Source: Henckelia pumila
Taxonomy: Eukaryota > Streptophyta > Magnoliopsida > Lamiales > Gesneriaceae
Length of the DNA stretch: 64,000 bases
Direction: 5' to 3'
Assembly (NCBI RefSeq): GCF_033568475.1
Contig: NC_133121.1
Coordinates: forward strand, 135,688,375-135,752,374
Positions 11,369 through 22,554 of this stretch are shown in pieces; the stretch's first letter is position 1; each line of letters begins with the position of its first letter. Below the pieces are notes generated by a model that was not told the origin of the DNA, ran no database searches, and worked only from the letters and a program-made list of their open reading frames with translations. Both the position numbers and the translations under genes were made by a program.

Positions 11369-12499
11369 AGGGGCGGAGCCACCCTTGGGCTAGGGTGGGC
11401 TCCAGCCCCACCCAATTTTTCAAAAAAAAAAAAATTAGTACTTCTAAATTTAAAAAAAAAAATCAGCCCATGTAAAAAAAAATTAAAAATAGAACAATCA
11501 ATTATATTTTTTGGTTGATTTATTGTAGTAGGTTTTGAAATTATGTGATTTGAGATAAATTCGATAATTCTAAAATTTTTTCGAATATTTAGTTGCGATA
11601 ATATTGATTTATAATACAAATGAATTTTTAACCTAAAAACTATTGTTTCGAAATTTAGAAAAAATAATCAATTGGTTGAAAATTAAAATATTTGAGCTCT
11701 TATTGACTTTGCAATTATTATTGAGTTTGTATTATGATTTTTCTAATTAGAAAAAACAAAAAATTCAATAATTATGAGATTTGAAAAATGACCGTTTGTA
11801 GTAAATTTTTGGGATGATTGAAATTTTCTAACTAGGTATTTAAGAAAATAAAAAAATAAAATTTTAAAATTTATTTTTAAACCGAAAGAGCATATATCGA
11901 CATATCAGGGGCAGACATCAATTACAGTCAAGATGAGCCAAAAATATCTATTTCTATCAAAATACCTACCGAGTTGAATTCATATGAAAAATCGGTTTAG
12001 TTTTTTCAGAATTTCGGTCTTAGATTTTAAAAATATTGGTTAGGTCGCTTTGGTTTTGGCTTTTAACGTAATAGTTTTGTTTACTGAAAAAACCTAATAT
12101 TTATAAAAAAAAATTATTATTGTTAAATTTTCTATTAAAATTTTATTGGACAATAGAACTATATTTGAAAATATATTTTTTATTAAATAATTTAAATTTA
12201 TATAATTCAATTTTTAACTATAATTTTTGAAGTAGAACTTGATTTTTTTTATAAAAAAAAATTCAAAAAAATCGAGATCGTTTAATTTTATTACTGATCA
12301 AAATAATAGATTTTATTTTATTTTTTTGGTGTTCATAGTAAAGTTCAATTGATTCGTTTTATTGAAAAAAAGTTAATTCAATTTTAAAAAGTTCGATTCG
12401 ATTTTAACTGACTTTTCATACATATATGATACATATATATATTGTTTAACGAAGGGCGGAGCCAGCCCCAGGTACTTTTCAATCCTGGCTTCGCCCCTG
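11369..12499. mobile_element. Non-autonomous Mutator-like element, 9-bp target duplication
   Basis: ATGCCAGTT stands on both sides (11360-11368 and 12500-12508). Unit 1 shows the empty site with a single ATGCCAGTT near 830-840. Termini are inverted: AGGGGCGGAGCCA on the left and the complement of TGGCTTCGCCCCT on the right. The 9-bp duplication is typical of Mutator-type elements. The interior is AT-rich and non-coding, so this is a deletion derivative. Confidence 0.88.
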
Positions 12500-12691
12500 A
12501 TGCCAGTTCCAGTGAAAAGGACAAAGATTGAAGAAGATGTGCAAGTTGGTGGACTAAAACTATAAATTTGACCAATAACAAAACCAGAAATGAAAAATAT
12601 GTAGTACTGGACTATAAATTTTGTTTTCTCTCACAAGAATAATGCATGGACCGTATTGAATTATATTCATAAGACCCCCATAAAATTTAAA

Positions 12692-13017
12692 GGGTAAATT
12701 GCATATATCACCCTTGTAAAATCCCGTGTTAGCTAATAACCCCCTGTGAAAAATTTTAAAGCTAATAACCCCCCGTGATTCTAGATTTGTAGCATACACA
12801 CCCCTTCTGGCTAAAAAATGACGAAAATGTCCTTGACTTTTATGAACTATTTAATTTATCATTTATTTTATGTAGGGGTATTTTCGTCATTTTTTAGCTG
12901 AAAAGGGTGTGTATGCTTCAAATCTAGAATCACGGGGGGGTTATTAGCTTAAAAAAAATTCACAAGGGGTTATTAGCTAACACGAGATTTCACAAGGGTG
13001 ATATATGCAATTTTCCC
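12692..13017. mobile_element. Fold-back MITE, 9-bp target duplication
   Basis: AAATTTAAA precedes (12683-12691) and follows (13018-13026) the element. Unit 1 has the single empty site at about 1013-1021. The two halves are near-complete inverted repeats starting GGGTAAATTGCATATATCAC and ending with its complement, with motifs GTTAGCTAATAACCCCC repeated in each arm. A decayed relative lies inside intron 1 of bZIP copy 6 (28818-28949). The duplication length suggests mobilisation by a Mutator-type transposase. Confidence 0.9.
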
Positions 13018-13151
13018 AAATTTAAAAGATATATGCATGGGTTTAGTCTATTTTGGTCGTTTAACTCATTAATGTTTTCCCAATAATAATCAAATATTTG
13101 CTAAATAAGTATATATAATATTGATTGAAGTTTTCCACATATCACGTGAAA

Positions 13152-13181
<30 letters not shown>
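13152..13181. repeat. (TG)n microsatellite
   Basis: Shorter counterpart of the run at 1145-1192. Confidence 0.9.
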
Positions 13182-13182
<1 letters not shown>

Positions 13183-13247
13183 CAGGTGAGAAACATCCCA
13201 TGCATGCTAAAGAAATGAGGACAAAATTAATGGATGGTATTAATTAA

Positions 13248-13406
13248 TGAGTTTGTTCGATGCTACCCTCGGGCTATACTCGAAGAAGTGTAGATCCAAG
13301 AGCTTTTTTTTATATAGTGAGATGTTGATCATGCGAACATCTTAGAGCAGAGAACCCTTAAATCTACACTTCAGACACTACTCGAAGGGTAGCATTGAAG
13401 TACTCT
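13248..13406. mobile_element. Fold-back MITE in the promoter of bZIP copy 3
   Basis: Paralogue of the MITE at 1260-1416, with the same inverted arms around GATGCTACCCTCG. Shared position shows it predates the tandem duplication. Confidence 0.7.
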
Positions 13407-13560
13407 AATTAATGATGCCAATGTGCTTTGTGCTGAATTGGTGCATATATACATACACACACACGGTGGATTGGCATTACATCCTCACACCATTACATAG
13501 AGTTGAAGGGTTTGTTTCTCCAAATAATTCTTTTTTCTCTCGTAGGAAAGAATATGAAAA

Positions 13561-14333
13561 ATGGGTAATTCATCAGACCTTCCTCAGAAGCAATGCATGC
13601 CCTAGCTCACTCTTGATGAAGCTATGTAGCAAGAAATGAAAGATGGGAGCGTTAATTTGAATGATCCTAATTAATTCCTAACATAGATTTGAAGAAGATT
13701 AGAAGGTGAATTACATTTTATTTAAATTTTTAAAGCCTTTTTTACATTTGAATTTGAAAAAGAAACAAAGTTGAAAAAATTTTATGGTTGCGTGCATGTC
13801 GCTCTTATTTAATTTTAATGCACGTAAAATGCACACTACATACATGTTTCATGCACGAATGCCATTTTTCCACTTTCATGAAATAAAAATTGTTCATTAG
13901 TTTTCTTCGGAAAAAAAATGGTTCACTATGGTTTGATATATAATTTGATAAATTATTAATTTTTTATTTGAGAAATTTCATTTTCTTTACTTTTGTAAAT
14001 TATATCAGATGCAATCTAACCTGACTAACCATATATGTATTTGATTGTAAGGGAATATAGTTGTTCTAGTGTATATCACTAACTTTCTCTCTTTTTTCCG
14101 TTTTAGGCATTTAACTCATCAAATATTTAACTTCGGTATTAATACTGTCGTGATATACTTAATTACGTACCATGTATTAATTTGCAAGGACAAATGTCCA
14201 TTCTCACACACACAACACAAGTTGAAAGCTACAAAGAGAAGAATAAACTCTTGCAGCTTGAAAATGATTCCCTCTTACAAAAACGGGAGAAGCTTTCGAA
14301 TGAATCCACACATCTAGAAAAATTCTCAGCACT
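13561..14333 (+). pseudogene. bZIP copy 3: relic with exon 1 and intact-frame zipper exon
   Basis: Exon 1 (13561-13705) has the same in-frame TAG as copy 1 and an extra TAG where copy 1 has GAG (CTATGTAGC). The zipper exon (about 14188-14333) keeps an open frame with QMSILTHTTQVESYKEKNKL and then LQLENDSLLQKREKLSNEST. Its heptad leucines are preserved, but the exon 1 stops and the missing basic exon preclude a normal bZIP. The acceptor before the zipper exon is degenerate (TTGCAAGG). A zipper-only peptide from the internal ATG at 14182 is formally possible (60 codons), without evidence of expression. Confidence 0.85.
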
Positions 14334-14365
14334 GCAACAATACCCTCGTAATGCCACTATATAAG

Positions 14366-14463
14366 TAGTGTTTGCAACCTCTAAAAATAAGTGATTATGG
14401 ATTCTTAACAATTTGTTAAGAAAAAAATCCATAAACACTTATTTTTAGATGTTGCAAACACTA
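14366..14463. mobile_element. 98-bp hAT-like fold-back MITE
   Basis: The left arm TAGTGTTTGCAACCTCTAAA and the complement of the right end differ by one base over 28 bp, and pairing continues inward to TTAACAA. The TAGTGTTTGCAA terminus is of the hAT type, but no clean 8-bp duplication was found. Unit 1 keeps only the left arm (2357-2386). Confidence 0.75.
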
Positions 14464-15040
14464 CCATAATACCATTGAAGAATCTGGTAAATAGATTAAG
14501 CCCATTCGACGAGATGGAGAAGGAGAACCTAGAGTATGAAGATATTGATCATTATATATATAAATTTTGATGCATTTGAGATTGGTGAAAATTAAGTTGC
14601 AATGAATTCATGCACAATGTCATTTTTCCACTTCCATTTGAAACCAAAATGTAATTCTCTCAAAAAAAATGTAATTCTTCCAAATTAAAAGAAGAAAATG
14701 GGCAACATGACGCAAAATGGATATAGTTTTAATGAAAAACAATTCTTTTTAAAGCTCTGTCATAAATTAATGCTACAGGTACGCACAACGAAAATCATAC
14801 AACAATTCTTACACAATAAAAAATTCAATACAAAAATTTTATTTATCAAATCTCATCATGATATATATTAAATATAAAATCTCACGATATAATATCAAAC
14901 ATCACGATATAATAGTAAAAGCTCACGATATAATTATTGTAAATATCATTGTACGATATATTGGATGTGCATTTAATATTATTCAGTTTTTAAATACATA
15001 AGTATGGACACCTCTCTATGATGAACACTTCAGCAAATTC

Positions 15041-17888
15041 TTAATAAAATCTTGTTTATATTTAACACTTCTTGAAATTTTCTTCGGTTCTAGAGCCACA
15101 TGTTGATGTGAGTAAGATTCACCTTGTCTTTCTTTATTTTTTTTGGTGAATCTACTTATGATGTGGCTGGCATCTGAATATATCTTAGAACCGTTGTTTC
15201 CCCTGATTATTGACTTGTGCGGACTCCTCTCGACTGAAGTCACGCTGATTGCCTTGATTGTGCTTCGATTGTTTGGACATGATGTCATTACCCATGGATG
15301 AGTGATCTTGAGATTTGATATCTTGTTGACATATATTCATTGTTCTTAGAGCCTACATTATTATTCACTCACCCATAGAATTGAATTACGAGTGAGTTGT
15401 TTTCACTTATCCAGGTTTTCATCTCCAGTTCGTTTTCTTGTAATGCTTGCACTATATTATTTCATATTAAGCAGCATTACTTGTATGTTTGCTTCCTTAT
15501 ATGATTCATCATGATGAAGACTCGGGTGGATTATAGTTTCAACTGTTATTTCGATTTCTTTGTAGAGATTTGGCTCGTAACCGCATAGCAAGTGTTTATA
15601 CTATAGGAATTTAGAATTATTATTATATAGAATCCTAAGTTATCGTTGTGTTCTGAGAAATGACGACTACTAAATATATTTAGTTTTAGAGAGAAGACTG
15701 CTATGTAGTAATTAATTGAATGGGTTGTTTCAATTTTAAATAGGATCGTTAAGAGTACCAGACGACTTTGGTAAGTTGAATGGGTGACCAGTCTTGAGTT
15801 AGGGGAAATAGAGTTGTTCCTAGAATACTTTTGGGCACCTTACGTTAGCATCCCATGATTTTTTGAATGTCAATCGTTAAGACTAATGCACCAACTATGG
15901 ATATAGAATGATGAATAGAATATTTAGGAAGTTTTTTGGATAAGCTGTAGATTTACTTACCGATGAGATGCTAAGGTACTGGAGGAACAATTAGAAAGCA
16001 TTTACAATCGAATTACAAACTCTTTGAGGTGTCTAATTGTATACCAAGTTCTTGAAATATGGATTACTTAGTCGTTGCGTCTGAGATATAGTGATGTGGA
16101 TAAATCTGTTGGGAGATTTTAACTAAGAATTTAAGTTTCGATAGAACCAAGAATGTCAAAGAGACGAAAGTATGAATTGTTGAATGGATAATTGGGAGTT
16201 GTTTAGTTGCTCATTTGCATTCTTTATTTTATCAGATAATATCTTGGAATCGAACAACATTTTATGGTTATATTTTCTCATCAAGGATTAGAATAAATTT
16301 ATTTATAGGAATATGTCAATCAATCTTAAGACGAGAAGAGTCATTTTCTCCACTTAGAGGTTAACTGAACTAGAGTCGTTGCTTGAGGAAATTTTTAATC
16401 ATCTTCAGAAGCGTTGTGAACTGTAGTAACTAAGGAGGGGATGAACTTAGTCCAGGATCATTAAGCAAAGCATTGCTATTAAGTGGCGTAGGCCTTTGGA
16501 ATTTCAAAATGGTTATTAATTTGTTCTTGAAGGTATCATCGTTCAGTAATACTATTGATTTGGGTATAAAGGTAGATTAACTCGTTTTGACGGTCCATAT
16601 GCGATTTTTGAGGAGATTGGTAATTTGTTTTACCATTTGGGCATGACGCAGAGTTGTTAGTGATACATGATGGGTTTCATGTGTCGATGTTGTGTAAGTA
16701 TGAGTTAGATTCATCTCATACCTTGAGGTCTAACGAGGTAGAATTGTATAGTCCCTTAGCTACCCTATTAACAAAAGTTAGTGTTTAGTTGCTAAGTATT
16801 TTGAGAACTTGTGAATTTCTTAAGAGCTTGATTCTATATTATATGTGTTAAGCTTAATTAGTAAATAGACACTAAATGTAGTTTTGTTGTGAGAAAGCTT
16901 TAATTTTCGATTGTGGTCGACATAAATCATTTACTGGTTTTGGCGGACTCTATTGCTAGAAGTTGTGATTAGGGGTTTCAAGCTATCTAACTAAGGAAAG
17001 TATCAGGTATTTTAGGGGATTAAGTGGCGAACTGGAAAATCTTGATCACATTGGAACAGTGATTAAAAATTTCTCCTAGGATACCTTCACTTGGGAATAA
17101 ATTAGAATTGTGGTTATATATTGCAGTTAGAGTTAGTCAAATATTTGATGATATAGGTATTCGTATGTATTAGAGTGCGCAGCGAAAGCTGATTTGGGCC
17201 AGCTTATATGGGTGCAAGATAAGAAAATTTAGTGTTGTTTTGGTCTAATTCATTCGAACCTAGTTAGTAAGTATTTAATTCTTGATTTTTTAAAATTTGA
17301 GTATTTGCGAAATCTGGACCTAACACTTTTACTCGGCCCATTTTAAGAACTTCCTTAGCCTAGTCTCGGTCCACTAAGGATTTCGCCCAGCCCATTTCAT
17401 CGGCCCAAAATTTATCTCCCCTTCTCCAAGCCATTCGAATAGCAGACTCTTCTCCATTTTCCTTTTCCCTCATTCAATCGGCCTCATCAGATTTCTCCAT
17501 TTTCATTTCCTTCGAACCTCGACCGCAGCAGCTCCCTTTTCCTCTTTGGCGTGGTCTTCCCCTGAGCTCGCGGTTCAAGCTCATTTCGGCAATCTAGCTC
17601 GGTCTCGGTCACAGCTCGTTGAGCTCCCCCTTACCTTTCTTTTCTGATTGTTTACTGATTAAGGCAAGATTATGGGTTTCTTTGGCCACCAAGTAGATTA
17701 TTACGTTGCGTGCTTGTTTTCCTGCTTGTATTTGCGAAATTTTTCTTAATTTAGGAGGATGTCCGATTGTTTTCTGCATTCTTGTAAAAGCTGCTCGTGT
17801 TCTATGTTTTTCCTTGGATTAGCCGTTTGAAATCCCTGATTCCCTTTGGTGTGCTTTACTTGCTTGCATTTCGGATTCCAGGATTTAC
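15041..17888 (+). mobile_element. Degenerate Ty3/gypsy remnant inserted in tandem unit 2
   Basis: Unit 1 reads CAGCAAATTC|ACTTGGCGAG without interruption at 2950-2969, whereas unit 2 has 2.85 kb between the same flanks. The interior contains a recognisable gypsy integrase C-terminal coding stretch (16560-16760). Downstream is a region rich in GGCCCA motifs and pyrimidine tracts (17300-17660), as in the LTRs and leaders of plant gypsy elements. No TG..CA termini or target duplication are visible, so it is a truncated or rearranged copy. Confidence 0.75.
16560..16760 (+). pseudogene. Ty3/gypsy integrase C-terminal fragment
   Basis: The frame reads LTRFDGPYAIFEEIGNLFYH. After two stops and a frameshift it continues as IHDGFHVSMLCKYELDSSHT. 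This matches the conserved gypsy integrase end (GPF.I.E.IG..AY.L...L..VH.VFHVS.LRKY..D.SH). Several stops make it non-functional. Confidence 0.8.
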
Positions 17889-18982
17889 ACTTGGCGAGCA
17901 CCACTCGTCTTTGATTCCTCTCTACTCGAACCCCCTTTGATGTACCACGAGAAACCTAAAAATCTCATGAACACATAATGAATTATGTGATACTAAAGAC
18001 AACGTGTCTCAGGAGATGTCGGGACATACAAGAAACAAAAGCGTATTTCTCCTTCAGAAAAGTGTAACTTATAATCAAGTAATAACCTCTCAATAATATA
18101 TAGGAGTAAGTTTGCATACATCCTCACGGAATATTTTGAAAATCAACAAATCTTACCTCTATCTCATCATTTATCACATATCATTTTCATATATATAGAA
18201 TTTAAAATATTTGTTCAACGAATCTAGACAAATTCTCAATATTTATTTATTAGTCTCATCAACTCTTCATTAATATATTATTGTCAAAATATATCTTATC
18301 AAATCTAAAGAAATGAAAATAACTATCTCACCCAACAAGATTCCAAAAAGATCAAAATAGTCTAAATATTTTATCTAGCTATCTCAATTTTCATAGTCCA
18401 AAAATATCAAAACATAGAATATCCACACCAAAATAATCAAAACAAGTCAATTAAAATTTACGTCTAACAACATTATTTACGAAAATGTCATTCTCCAAAA
18501 TTACAAAATAAGCCTTTTATTATTATTATTATTATTATTTGGTTTATTTCATGTATATAGTTGCACATTTCAATAATTTTATTTAATTTTATGGTTTTTT
18601 TGGTATTGTTTTTAATGTATTTCTAGTTCTCTCCTTTTTGTTATTTATTATTCATTGTAATTGAATTATTTGTAAGAAAAAAAAAAGCATAACTAAAATA
18701 GGTTTACCACTCACCATTTACCATACATCATTTTGAGGGTGGGACCAATAGTTGAAAAGAACAAACTTTTATTTATTGCCCATTCACCAACCAAAAGTAA
18801 ATAATACATTATTAATAGGGAAAAATGATTTTTTTTTCGCCATTAATAACTTGTCTATTTATTAGTTTGGTCTATTAGATTTTAAAAGTTTGGTTCTGAT
18901 TAAACTAATTTTAATTTTCTACTATTTTGGTTCAACTACTGATATGACAGTTTGACAAGGATATTCGATACATCCTGCTAAG

Positions 18983-19034
18983 GTAAATGAAGACAAAAGA
19001 ATGCATATATATTTGTGATGTGCTAGCTGGCGTG

Positions 19035-19106
<72 letters not shown>

Positions 19107-19188
19107 GTGGGCAATTCGCACTGCACCCTCACAAGTCACAACATTTTCATTTTGTTTCTCCAGCAAGTAATCTCTTTTTTACTTGCAG
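18983..19188 (+). promoter_or_regulatory. Probable 5'-UTR intron of bZIP copy 4
   Basis: Donor CTAAG|GTAAATG and acceptor TTTTTTACTTGCAG are conserved with copies 2 and 5. The long TA microsatellite of this copy lies inside the predicted intron. The post-acceptor sequence AAAGATTCTGCAGAATATT leads into the ATG at 19250. TGCAGAAAGATTCTGCA spanning the acceptor is a perfect 7-bp inverted repeat. Confidence 0.5.
19037..19093. repeat. (TA)n microsatellite
   Basis: About 28 TA repeats followed by a short TG run. The paralogous position in copy 2 (6429-6443) has only a few repeats. Open frames across it (YIYIYI runs) are artefacts. Confidence 0.95.
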
Positions 19189-19249
19189 AAAGATTCTGCA
19201 GAATATTATCTTTATCTTCATTATTTAACAGACGTTGTTTCAATTAAAA

Positions 19250-20080
19250 ATGGAAAATTCGTCGCACAATATTATTCCAAAGATGCCATGTCCCCTCACT
19301 CTCGAAGAAGCTATGGAGCATGAAATGAAACATGGCCGCCTTTTCAATGATCCAAACAACGTGGATTTGAAGAAGATTAGAAGGTGAATTACTTTCATTT
19401 TCAAATTTGTTTACAATGAGCTTTACATTTTCACTCGATCCCATGCATCAATTTTATACATGTATATAGCGCATTAAGCAAAGTCTGTTATCTGTATATA
19501 TTATTAATGGAAATCACTTTACATGCATCTGTTATTTCTGCAGGATTGTATCAAACAGGCTCTCCGCGCAAAGATCCAGGATTAAGATTGTAAACTATAC
19601 CAGTGATTCGGAAAAGATGATCAAGGATTTAGAGGTCAATATTGTTCCATTGCTTTTTAAAAATTGTTTTCATATATATTCGATTGAAGAGAACTCAGAA
19701 ACCCACAATTAATACTGATTAATTACCATATGTATTTGCAGGATAGAATATCCATTCTCATCTCACAAGTTGAAAGCTCCAAAGAGAAGAAAATACTTTT
19801 AGAGCTTGAAAATGATTCCCTCCAACGAGAGCTGGAGAAACGTTCCACTAAATCCAAGAGTCTAGAACGTAATTAAAATCACTTCATGGATATGATATCG
19901 GTATATATAATATAAATGTATAGCTTCTTAATTTTTACTATATTTGCAGTGGCAATCGAAGAGGAGAGATCACAGATAAAACTGATTAAAGAACCCGAGA
20001 AAACCGCACAAAAGAATAAGGGAAAAGAGATACAAGATCTACATTTTCAGCCGCCCAAGGTCACCAAGCACGAATTATAG
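19250..20080 (+). CDS. bZIP copy 4: complete four-exon bZIP transcription factor, 160 aa
   Basis: Exons 19250-19383, 19544-19634, 19742-19868 and 19950-20080 join in frame (483 nt) with GT..AG borders throughout. Residues 1-45 form an acidic N-terminus (LTLEEAMEHEMKHG). Residues 45-75 hold the basic region IVSNRLSAQRSRIKIVNYTS. Residues 76-117 form the leucine zipper, whose heptad positions read S-L-L-S-L-L, so the first leucine is replaced by serine. The C-terminus is a short charged helix (AIEEERSQIKLIKEP). The NRLSAQRSR signature resembles plant group E/I bZIPs (bZIP34/61- and VIP1-like), though the protein is much shorter than those. It should be a nuclear DNA-binding dimer. Start chosen because the same MENSS start is conserved in copies 2 and 6. 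Compared with copy 6, the C-terminus lacks the DQYINFDALDT tail. Confidence 0.85.
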
Positions 20081-20318
20081 ATCGGAATATAAATTTTGAT
20101 GCTTTTGTTGCTGATGGTGGAAAAATTAAACTAGCACAAATTTTTGGACATTGACTTGATGGGAGTTGTTGTTTACAGGAATTTTCTTTCTTCTCGTCGC
20201 GTCATCTTATATTCTTATGCTCAATTTCTTTTGTCATGATCTTTTAAAGCTCTGCCATAAATTTTTTAAAACAAATTTTATGGTTGCATGCATGTCGCTC
20301 TGATTTCATGCACGGAAA

Positions 20319-20620
20319 GGGAAAATAGTTTTTTTGGTCCATTAATTTGTCCATTATTTGGTTTGGTCCATTAACTTTTCAAATTTTGGTTTTGGTACAC
20401 TAATTTTTAATTTTCGGTGATTTTGATCCAACTGCTGATGTGGCGCCGAAAAATGCTGACATGGCACCGAAAAATGCTTACGTGTCAAGATGTCACATAA
20501 GAAATTGGACGAAAATCAACGAAATTAAAAGGTAGTGTACGTACCAAAATCAGAATTTGAAAATTAATGGACCAAAACCAAAAAAAAAAAAAAAAAAGAC
20601 AACTTCTTGTACCAAAAAAA
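20319..20620. mobile_element. Fold-back MITE, GGGAAAATAGTTTTTTTGGTCC family
   Basis: Inverted halves contain TTGGTCCATTAA and its complement, with GCTGACATGGCACCGAAAAA at the centre. The same family occurs at 22236-22544, and as half-copies near 3914-3971 plus 6275-6350, at 18822-18950 and at 40360-40770. The right end is degenerate here. Confidence 0.75.
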
Positions 20621-21594
20621 TGGATATATATGAAAAATTGATAATTTTGAGATAATAATAGAGCGATTTAATATATTGTTTTGCTAACATGAATTTTTTA
20701 AAATTAAAAATTTGTAATATTGAATTTTTTTTAAAGTAATTTTTCACCAATCTATGCTCTCCAATTAACTAACAAATCAGATGATATCTATTAACTTGTC
20801 TCATTTTGTGTTTTAATCCATTATCCCGTTTAAAATTACAAAAGGAAAATAGAATGAACCCTCCACAAGGGATGCCACTTACCACTTACCACTTACCATA
20901 CATCTATTTGGAGGGTGGAACCAGTAGTTGAAAAGAACAAATTGAATTATTTATTGCTCACCAACTAAAGCTAGCTAAGTCATACATATAATTCAAAACC
21001 ATGGAGTACTTCTCTCAAATAATACTTTTTTAATTATGAGCAGGCCTGCTGTTAGATGTGTCAACTCGACCAATATTTACAATAAAAATAATATTTTGGG
21101 TAAGATTTCTCTCACAAAATTGACTCTTGAGACCATCTAATAAAATTTTTGTGTACTTTTCTTAGTTAATCGACTTACATCTTTAAAATAGTGATCACAT
21201 AATATTAAATATAAATTAAGAGAAACGCAACCTAAATTTCCTAGTTAATTCCTTAATTCTGATTTCATATAATAAAAAAGTTGTATTAAACTTATAATAT
21301 GATATGATAAAATTATTAGCGCTCCATATTAAAATTAATAGAGATGTGGGTAAAAATAATATATTAATGCTGGTGGAATGGATAAGCGATAGAGTTCAAC
21401 TTACCTTATGGGTATTACCCCAATGATAGATCTAATGTCTTATGATTAGTCACGTCAACAATATATCATTAATTATGCCTATGTATAAAGATATGAATCA
21501 TTGGATGCATGATTTGGGTATTATCCTTAGTGTAGAATCTCATTAACGTGGATAAGCATTTAATTTATACGGTTGCAAGGGAAGGGTAAATAAG
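20621..21594. other. Intergenic, with a duplicated bZIP promoter fragment
   Basis: 20870-20990 matches the block upstream of copies 2 and 4 (CACTTACCATACATC, GTTGAAAAGAACAAA). This implies that copy 5 once had its own tandem unit, now split by insertions. The rest is AT-rich with no recognised feature. Confidence 0.6.
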
Positions 21595-21762
21595 ATCCTA
21601 CCCGTACAAGCACTACCTCGACCCAAATTCAAAGATTGAGATTTATCAGTACATATAGGGTTCACATTTTTTTCAGTAGACCCCACAAATATAGATCAAT
21701 CACCACCCTTAAATACATCATTGGGTTGTGTCTATAAAGGTGAGATGAAATTATCGTGCAAG
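21595..21762. repeat. Dispersed repeat R, copy 1
   Basis: Shares GATTTATCAGTA, GTAGACCCCACAAATAT, CCTTAAATACATCATTGGG and GATGAAATTATC with copies at 22050-22211 and 27418-27580. It looks like a small MITE-class repeat; termini not defined. Confidence 0.8.
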
Positions 21763-21981
21763 GGGGTATTTTGACGAAAGTGAAGGAGGAAGCCAAGTCT
21801 GGGGTGATTTTAGGAAGGCGGTCGATGGTTCTTGGGGTGGAGATGAAGGAGATCTTGTGACCCTTTCGAGCTATGGATTTGGAGAGCTCTAAAAATGGTA
21901 TTAAATGGCCGAAATCCAGCCATGGAAACATCACCATAGGTGTAGCTTTATTTCATTTGGTAGAGTCAATTCTTCCGCCAT
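21763..21981 (-). pseudogene. 5' fragment of a UGT91-like UDP-glycosyltransferase
   Basis: The minus strand reads [14 protein letters not shown] from ATG 21979-21981, then a 2-nt insertion shifts the frame. The next frame continues [20 protein letters not shown] and [20 protein letters not shown] as far as FTFVKIPP. This is the N-terminal acceptor-binding start of plant family-1 glycosyltransferases, including the catalytic-type histidine in FGH, closest in style to UGT91 rhamnosyl/glucosyltransferases. Only about 70 of the usual 450-480 residues remain, and no donor-binding PSPG box is present. The homology ends exactly where repeat R begins, with a second copy of R on the other side, so this is a gene scrap, not a gene. 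Confidence 0.88.
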
Positions 21982-22049
21982 TTGCATGGTTTTCAAATGC
22001 GAGAAGTTCTGATAGATAGTTGTTGATGAATATAATTTATGGAGCAAGG

Positions 22050-22211
22050 GAGGCACTACCTCGACCCATATTCAAGGGTTGAGATTTATCAGTATAGGTG
22101 GGGTCCATAATTTTTTTAGTAGACCTCACAATATTGATCAATCACCAGTCACCACCCTTAAATACATCATTGGGGTAGTGTCTGTAAAGGTGGGATGAAA
22201 TTATCTTGCAA
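22050..22211. repeat. Dispersed repeat R, copy 2
   Basis: Direct repeat of 21595-21762, on the other side of the glycosyltransferase fragment. Confidence 0.8.
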
Positions 22212-22235
22212 GGTAAAGTTGATAATTATTTTGAA

Positions 22236-22544
22236 GGGAAATGCTTTTCTTGGTCCAATAAGTTGTCTATTTTTTTTTGTTTTAGTCCATTAACTTTTCA
22301 AAATTTGGTTTTGGTATACTAACTTTTAATTTTCAGTGATTTTGGTCCAATTGCTAACGTGGCAGTTAGACACGTCGGTCTTTTTCGGTGCCAAGTCATC
22401 ATTTTCTAATTGACGTCAGCATTTTCCTGTGCCACATCAGCAGTTGGAATACTAAAAGTTAGTATACCAAAACAAAATTTTGAAAAGTTAATGGAGCAAA
22501 ATCAAAAAATGGACAAGTAAATGGACCAAAAAAAATATCTTTCC
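22236..22544. mobile_element. Fold-back MITE with 10-bp flanking duplication
   Basis: Inverted halves begin GGGAAATGCTTTTCTTGGTCC and end with an approximate complement. TTATTTTGAA flanks it on both sides (22226-22235 and 22545-22554). Same family as 20319-20620. Confidence 0.85.
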
Positions 22545-22554
22545 TTATTTTGAA

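Larger units (their letters stand above)
10526..20300 (+). repeat. Tandem segmental duplication, unit 2 (bZIP copies 3 and 4)
   Basis: Collinear with unit 1 from base 1. Relative to unit 1 it has private insertions at 11369-12499 (Mutator-like), 12692-13017 (fold-back MITE) and 15041-17888 (gypsy remnant), and it lacks the Harbinger element. The coding copy at its right end (copy 4) is complete, while its partner in unit 1 (copy 2) was broken by a CACTA element. Confidence 0.9.

Noticed and set aside
18932-19247. Open frames with long YIYIYI runs
   Set aside because: Translation of the TA microsatellite in a predicted leader intron.
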